This document shows positions 14,387 through 14,886 of a stretch of DNA of 14,886 nucleotides, in pieces. A program made the position numbers and the translations under genes. The stretch lies in contig JAHDGO010000023.1 of NCBI GenBank assembly GCA_020627605.1, positions 1-14,886 of the forward strand. Reading direction: 5' to 3'. The notes under the pieces were generated by a model that saw only the letters and a list, made by a program, of their open reading frames with translations, was not told the DNA's origin and did no database searches. How positions within the stretch are numbered: the stretch's first letter is position 1; the number at the start of each line of letters is the position of its first letter. This stretch comes from Yoonia sp. (lineage in GTDB: Bacteria > Pseudomonadota > Alphaproteobacteria > Rhodobacterales > Rhodobacteraceae).

Positions 14387-14886
14387 TGTTCACAATCCTG
14401 CCCGGCACGACGATCAGCTTTTTCGGCGCGCCACCATTCAGCGCGTTCTGCACAACATCCAGCGCCAGTGCCATCGCCTCGATGTCCGCTTTTTCGGCAT
14501 CGGCAGCGACGTTGATTTCCGCTTTGCGCTTGCCGTTGATCTGGATCGGCATCGTGACGGTGTCCTCTACCAGCATCGCGTTGTCCGCAACGGGCCAGGG
14601 CGCATTGGCGATCAGACCAGTGCCGCCCAGCATCGCCCACAGCTCTTCTGACAGATGCGGGGTCATGGGGGACATCAGTTGTGCCAGCACGCGGGCGGCT
14701 TGTTTCTTGGCCGCACCGCCGGCCCTGGATTTCGCCAGTGTGTTGGTAAAGGCGTAAAGCTTTGCAATTGCTGCGTTAAAGCCAAAGGTCTCAACCCCCA
14801 TGGTCACGTCATGGATCGCCTTGTGCATCGCGCGCAGCAGGTCTTCGTCACCGTCTGCGGTGCTGTCATCCATCGCGGCAATCTCG
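14376..14886 (-). CDS. leuS: Leucyl-tRNA synthetase, C-terminal part (5' end outside window)
   Basis: LeuS charges tRNA-Leu with leucine in the cytoplasm. Only the last 169 residues are inside the window; the frame stays open to base 14886. Seen: the anticodon-binding helical domain ([15 protein letters not shown]), the conserved [15 protein letters not shown] followed by ANAPWPVAD, and the C-terminal domain with [15 protein letters not shown] and [14 protein letters not shown] before TGA. The catalytic HIGH/KMSKS motifs are upstream, out of view. The methionine at 14873 is internal, not the start. The stop overlaps the TTG start of lptE by 11 bases. Confidence 0.96.
   Translation of the reverse strand, partial: EIAAMDDSTADGDEDLLRAMHKAIHDVTMGVETFGFNAAIAKLYAFTNTLAKSRAGGAAKKQAARVLAQLMSPMTPHLSEELWAMLGGTGLIANAPWPVADNAMLVEDTVTMPIQINGKRKAEINVAADAEKADIEAMALALDVVQNALNGGAPKKLIVVPGRIVNIVI

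Noticed and set aside
1..14886. CRISPR arrays, tRNA or rRNA genes, transposases, toxin-antitoxin pairs, phage genes
   Set aside because: No regularly spaced repeats, RNA-gene signatures or mobile-element proteins were seen; the window looks like stable core chromosome.

Overview
The window reads as chromosomal DNA of an alphaproteobacterium, most likely a marine roseobacter-type member of the Rhodobacterales. This rests on the high-GC coding style, the DUF4170 and DUF2125 genes, the leuS-lptE-holA gene order and the style of the protein sequences. No database search was possible, so the assignment is by recognition. The DNA is almost fully coding: no gap between genes exceeds about 130 bases. 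No tRNA, rRNA, CRISPR array, insertion sequence or phage gene was seen.

Region 1 (1-4010, minus strand) is a tightly packed operon read from right to left: a TldE/PmbA-type protein, a CysQ-type phosphatase, a small DUF4170 protein, a WaaA-like glycosyltransferase and lpxK (cut by the window edge). The last two point to lipid A/Kdo synthesis. The WaaA-like protein has lost the catalytic glutamate motif. The TldE-like protein lacks about 80 residues in the middle.

Region 2 (4081-5635, minus) is a single gene for an exported DUF2125 protein with its own intrinsic terminator. A 127-base divergent intergenic region separates it from the plus-strand genes.

Region 3 (5763-12481, plus) is a co-directional run: SDR oxidoreductase, short crotonase-fold protein (both hydratase glutamates missing), MscS-type channel, HI0933-like flavoprotein, then a YjbH outer-membrane protein and a YjbF lipoprotein. 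Several genes overlap by 4 bases, so they are probably co-transcribed and translationally coupled. YjbH/YjbF belong to the yjbEFGH / group 4 capsule (gfc) family of exopolysaccharide secretion genes. Directly after them lies a small exported, membrane-anchored protein (12589-12819) with its own leader, distinctive codon use and a strong terminator. It may be a YjbE-like partner.

Region 4 (12879-14886, minus) is the conserved leuS-lptE-holA operon, convergent with region 3. leuS is truncated by the window edge.

Many genes serve the cell envelope (lpxK, WaaA-like, lptE, yjbH, yjbF, MscS, DUF2125). Nothing clearly marks a new defence or mobile system. The most noteworthy points are the divergent WaaA-like and crotonase proteins, the shortened TldE and the yjbH-yjbF-small-protein arrangement.
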